In this document: piece after piece, positions 61,523 to 64,000 of the stretch
Numbering within the stretch: the first letter of the stretch is position 1
Layout of the letters: each line of letters opens with the position of its first letter
NCBI GenBank assembly: GCA_002257025.1
Contig: NCHA01000001.1
Location: 62,001 to 126,000 of the forward strand
Direction: 5' to 3'
Source of the DNA: Sphingobacteriales bacterium 16-39-50
Lineage (GTDB): Bacteria; Bacteroidota; Bacteroidia; Sphingobacteriales; Sphingobacteriaceae
Length of the DNA: 64,000 nucleotides
The notes under the pieces: generated by a model
What the model was told of the DNA's origin: nothing
Database searches by the model: none
Seen by the model: the letters and a program-made list of their open reading frames with translations, nothing else
Made by a program: the position numbers and the translations under genes

Positions 61523-62221
61523 ATGATCAATAAAGTAGTGGCAAATGCCGATGAGGCAATAAGAGACATTGAGAGTGGGATGACATTGATGCTCGGCGGA
61601 TTTGGCCTTTGTGGCATACCTGAAAATTGTATTAATGCCTTAGTGAAGAAAGGGATCAAGCAGCTTACTTGTATTTCTAATAATGCAGGCGTTGATGATT
61701 TCGGAATCGGGTTAATGCTACAGAAAAGACAGGTTAAGAAAATGGTATCTTCCTATGTTGGTGAGAATGCTGAATTTGAAAGACAGCTTCTCAGTGGCGA
61801 ACTGGAAGTGGAACTCATACCGCAGGGTACTCTTGCTACACGATGTATGGCGGCTGGTTACGGAATGCCGGCAATATTCACTCCCGCAGGGGTTGGTACA
61901 GAGGTTGCTGTTGGTAAGGAAGTACGTAATTTTAATGGCAAGGATTATCTGATGGAAATGGCCTTTGATGCTGATTTTGCAATTGTCAAGGCCTGGAAAG
62001 GCGATACAGCCGGCAATCTGATTTTTCGTTCAACGGCCCGTAACTTTAACCCGGTAATGGCTATGGCAGGAAAAATTACTATTGCCGAAGTAGAACAGCT
62101 TGTTGAGATCGGTGAACTTGATCCCGATCAGATTCATACTCCCGGTATTTATGTTCACCGGATATTTCAGGGCAAGGATTATGAGAAAAGGATTGAGCAA
62201 AGGACGGTGAGATCGATTTGA
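61523..62221 (+). CDS. scoA: 3-oxoacid CoA-transferase subunit A
   Basis: A 232-residue alpha subunit of succinyl-CoA:3-ketoacid CoA-transferase type. [36 protein letters not shown] (the oxyanion/CoA loop), [16 protein letters not shown] and [21 protein letters not shown] are diagnostic. It activates acetoacetate with succinyl-CoA together with ScoB, encoded after a 448-nt interruption holding another gene. The stop codon (62219-62221) lies inside the first 8-nt unit of a flanking repeat array, so the natural C-terminus may have been altered by the insertion. Confidence 0.95.
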   Translation: MINKVVANADEAIRDIESGMTLMLGGFGLCGIPENCINALVKKGIKQLTCISNNAGVDDFGIGLMLQKRQVKKMVSSYVGENAEFERQLLSGELEVELIPQGTLATRCMAAGYGMPAIFTPAGVGTEVAVGKEVRNFNGKDYLMEMAFDADFAIVKAWKGDTAGNLIFRSTARNFNPVMAMAGKITIAEVEQLVEIGELDPDQIHTPGIYVHRIFQGKDYEKRIEQRTVRSI

Positions 62222-62263
62222 TGATTTGGAGATTTGGCAATTTGAAGATTTGAAAATTTGATG
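62216..62263 (+). repeat. Octad array, left arm of the four-helix-bundle element
   Basis: Six 8-mers of the form ATTTGNNN in perfect register: ATTTGATG, ATTTGGAG, ATTTGGCA, ATTTGAAG, ATTTGAAA, ATTTGATG. It overlaps the scoA stop codon and ends 4 nt before the start codon of the inserted gene. It is inverted relative to the array at 62634-62665. Confidence 0.85.
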
Positions 62264-62267
62264 ATGT

Positions 62268-62618
62268 ATGAGGAGTGATAAAGACAATCTAATTGTGAAT
62301 CTGACATTTGATTTTGCTATTGAAATCATAAAGTGTTCAAAAATCTTACAACAAAGTCATGCTTACGCCCTCTCAAATCAACTCTTACGGGCAGGTATTT
62401 CAATAGGTGCAAATGTAAGGGAGGCTCAAAATGCAGAGAGTAAAGCTGACTTTATACATAAAATGAAAATCGCAGCCAAAGAAGCAGATGAAGTGGAATA
62501 TTACCTTAGTTTAATACAGCATTCAGAAGATCTACCCACAATAGATTTACCTATAATCCAAATTCAATCTATAATCAAAATTATTTCCAAGATCATTTCA
62601 TCTTCAAAATCAAATTAA
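62268..62618 (+). CDS. Four-helix-bundle protein (23S rRNA IVS/S23 type)
   Basis: A 116-residue all-helical protein of the four helix bundle family first seen in 23S rRNA intervening sequences (S23-like, related to the bAvd accessory proteins of diversity-generating retroelements). Typical segments are LIVNLTFDFAIEIIKCSKIL, LSNQLLRAGISIGANVREAQ (conserved, near 45-60), SKADFIHKMKIAAKEADEVEYYL and IQSIIKIISKIISSSK at the end. It sits between scoA and scoB on the same strand, flanked by inverted 8-nt repeat arrays, so it looks inserted. Function is unknown; surface charge suggests nucleic-acid binding. Confidence 0.88.
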   Translation: MRSDKDNLIVNLTFDFAIEIIKCSKILQQSHAYALSNQLLRAGISIGANVREAQNAESKADFIHKMKIAAKEADEVEYYLSLIQHSEDLPTIDLPIIQIQSIIKIISKIISSSKSN

Positions 62619-62633
62619 TGCACTTGCGGATAT

Positions 62634-62665
62634 TTTCAAATCACCAAATCTTCAAATCATCAAAT
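62634..62665 (-). repeat. Octad array, right arm of the four-helix-bundle element
   Basis: Four 8-mers of the form NNNCAAAT: TTTCAAAT, CACCAAAT, CTTCAAAT, CATCAAAT. It is the reverse complement in style of the left array, matching it over GATTTGATGATTTG and AGATTTGG. It ends 4 nt before the scoB start codon. Confidence 0.85.
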
Positions 62666-62669
62666 CAAC

Positions 62670-63326
62670 ATGTTAGATAAAACCGGAATAGCAAAACGTA
62701 TCGCTAAAGAAATTAAAGATGGTTATTATGTGAATCTTGGTATCGGGATTCCAACCCTGGTGGCTAACTATATCCCGGAAGGGATAAATGTTGTGCTGCA
62801 GTCTGAAAATGGTTTATTAGGTATGGGCCCTTTTCCTTTTGAAGGGGAAGAAGATCCTGATTTGATTAATGCCGGCAAACAAACTATAACCACTTTGCCT
62901 GGTTCTGCAATTTTCGATTCGGCTATGAGTTTTGGTATGATCAGGTCCCAGAAAGTGGATCTCACGATATTAGGTGCGATGGAGGTTTCTGAGAATGGGG
63001 ATATTGCCAATTGGAAAATTCCGGGTAAAATGGTTAAGGGGATGGGAGGGGCAATGGATCTGGTGGCGTCTGCCAAGAACATTATTGTTGCAATGCAGCA
63101 TGTTAATAAAGCAGGGGAGAGTAAGTTACTACCTGAGTGCTCATTACCGCTTACCGGGGTAAACTGTGTTAAAAAAATCGTTACCGAACTTGCAGTACTT
63201 GAAGTTGCAGCAGAAGGTGGATTCAGACTGTTGGAACGTGCGCCGGGAGTAAGTATTGAAGATATATGCAATGCTACAGCAGGAAAGCTCATTATTGAGG
63301 GCGAAATTCCTGAAATGCAGATCTAG
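62670..63326 (+). CDS. scoB: 3-oxoacid CoA-transferase subunit B
   Basis: A 218-residue beta subunit. IAKRIAKEIKDGYYVNLGIGIPTL and VLQSENGLLGMGPFP carry the catalytic glutamate (SENG) that forms the CoA thioester intermediate; DLTILGAMEVSENGDIANW and KGMGGAMDLV are further signature stretches. It pairs with ScoA; normally the genes are adjacent. Whether the inserted element reduces coupling of the two subunits is not known. Its stop codon overlaps the convergent udk stop by 4 nt. Confidence 0.96.
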   Translation: MLDKTGIAKRIAKEIKDGYYVNLGIGIPTLVANYIPEGINVVLQSENGLLGMGPFPFEGEEDPDLINAGKQTITTLPGSAIFDSAMSFGMIRSQKVDLTILGAMEVSENGDIANWKIPGKMVKGMGGAMDLVASAKNIIVAMQHVNKAGESKLLPECSLPLTGVNCVKKIVTELAVLEVAAEGGFRLLERAPGVSIEDICNATAGKLIIEGEIPEMQI

Positions 63327-63973
63327 TTTATTTGTTCTGCCAGTACGCTCTTTCTTAATTTATCCGATATTTCACTGGTAATCTTGACGATGTCATCAGC
63401 AACATGTGTGTTATTTGTTATGATGATATCGCAAAGTTCCTTGTGAGGCAATAGATAATCTTTATATGCCGGTACAACATGATTTTCCCATTTATAAAGT
63501 ACATCACTCTCAGGATAACCCCGCTCAATAAGATCCCTTTTTAAACGGCGTTGTAAGGCAATTTCTTCATGGGTATCAATAAATATTTTGAGGTCAAGGA
63601 GATCAGCTATTTCTTTAAAATGTAAAATAAATAAGCCTTCAACCATGATGATTGGAGCAGGTTTTATTTCAAGCAGTTTTGGCTCAGCATCCGGATTATT
63701 GAAGGTGTACTCCTTTTGATGTACTGTTTCTCCATTAATTAATTTTTTGATGTCACTTATAAACTGATGATTATCAATAGTTGAGGGCAGATCAAAATTG
63801 TAGAATTTATTTTCTTCCGCCGTCATGGTATGGGCGATTCTGAAATAGTAATCATCCTGGGAGAGCAAACAAACTTCATTCTCTTTAAAATGATTTAAAA
63901 AACATTTTAAAAAAAATGTTTTTCCTGATCCGCTTCCACCCGCTATACCAATTACAAAAGGTTTTTTACTCAT
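63323..63973 (-). CDS. udk: Uridine kinase
   Basis: A 216-residue P-loop kinase starting at the ATG at 63973. Walker A is GIAGGSGSGKTFFLK (residues about 9-23). LLSQDDYYF and FDLPSTIDNHQF form the uridine site, and IIMVEGLFILHF and RRLKRDLIERGYPESD the LID region. It phosphorylates uridine and cytidine in nucleotide salvage. The upstream region lies at the window end, so promoter and neighbours are not visible. It overlaps scoB at the stop codons. Confidence 0.95.
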   Translation of the reverse strand: MSKKPFVIGIAGGSGSGKTFFLKCFLNHFKENEVCLLSQDDYYFRIAHTMTAEENKFYNFDLPSTIDNHQFISDIKKLINGETVHQKEYTFNNPDAEPKLLEIKPAPIIMVEGLFILHFKEIADLLDLKIFIDTHEEIALQRRLKRDLIERGYPESDVLYKWENHVVPAYKDYLLPHKELCDIIITNNTHVADDIVKITSEISDKLRKSVLAEQIN

Positions 63974-64000
63974 TGGGAACACCGTATACTAAAATTGCCT

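Noticed and set aside
62768-63292. Antisense 174-codon frame within scoB
   Set aside because: scoB is unambiguous on the plus strand; the antisense protein is low-complexity and unrecognisable.
1-64000. tRNA, rRNA, tmRNA and prophage genes
   Set aside because: I looked for T-arm patterns, CCA-type ends and phage structural or integrase genes on both strands and found none.

Overview
The window looks like chromosomal DNA from a Bacteroidetes bacterium, most likely family Sphingobacteriaceae (Pedobacter-like; the genus cannot be fixed from sequence alone). Supporting signs are moderate-to-low GC, many near-leaderless starts behind TAnnTTTG-type -7 boxes, LytTR/LytS regulation, a long Lgt, a DUF4296 lipoprotein joined to mutS2, and dispersed small palindromes. 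I see no rRNA, tRNA, CRISPR array, prophage or transposase gene. Nearly all genes are housekeeping; the novelty lies mostly between them.

Layout. 1-4.6 kb: palindrome-rich element, secreted ThuA-like protein, LytTR/LytS two-component pair, small secreted protein, UbiX. 4.7-8.6 kb: MtaB, Lgt, inositol-phosphatase family enzyme, haem-binding protein. 8.7-10.7 kb: NfuA-type Fe-S scaffold and PurB (minus). 10.9-17.5 kb: TetR-TolC-adaptor-RND efflux operon behind a clear TetR operator. 17.5-20.4 kb: decayed acidic-protein gene, small repeat-rich lipoprotein, ECF sigma factor with an anti-sigma/trypsin-like protease fusion. 20.5-26.5 kb: nuoD, nuoC, pdxH, (yqgE), purE, purK, nuoB, nuoA, a split complex I locus. 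26.6-38.7 kb: Tex, YhiN-type flavoprotein, propeller-amidohydrolase, RecQ, DUF2807 lipoprotein, UMF1 transporter, LutA-like protein. 38.7-42.5 kb: five-gene nitrosative-stress operon (RIC, DUF1858/DUF2249, oxidase-like membrane protein, DUF59, Rrf2) with a 24-bp palindrome upstream. 43.0-46.4 kb: thrS-infC-rpmI-rplT. 46.5-53.3 kb: DUF72, SucC, LolD, an orphan pre-ATP-grasp-like protein, a HAD protein lacking key aspartates, S41 protease, 1-Cys peroxiredoxin, cold-shock protein. 53.5-57.5 kb (minus): Crp-like fragment, methyltransferase, aspartate kinase, GNAT, YggS. 57.6-64 kb: DUF4296, MutS2, sugar dehydrogenase, CoA-transferase A and B separated by a four-helix-bundle gene, uridine kinase.

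Most interesting signals. (1) The thrS leader carries two small hairpins with identical 7-nt loops that place the threonine anticodon UGU exactly where a tRNA anticodon loop would; stems differ by compensatory changes and the second hairpin contains the start codon. This looks like ThrRS translational autoregulation in Bacteroidetes. (2) A four-helix-bundle (S23/IVS-type) gene sits between scoA and scoB, bracketed by inverted arrays of 8-nt units. Six other loci carry sequence-unrelated tracts with the same 7- or 8-nt periodicity, mostly touching a stop codon, which suggests an undescribed kind of insertion or repeat-generating process. (3) A MITE/REP-like family with terminal inverted repeats occurs at three loci. 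(4) An ECF sigma factor is paired with an anti-sigma-like protein fused to a periplasmic serine protease.
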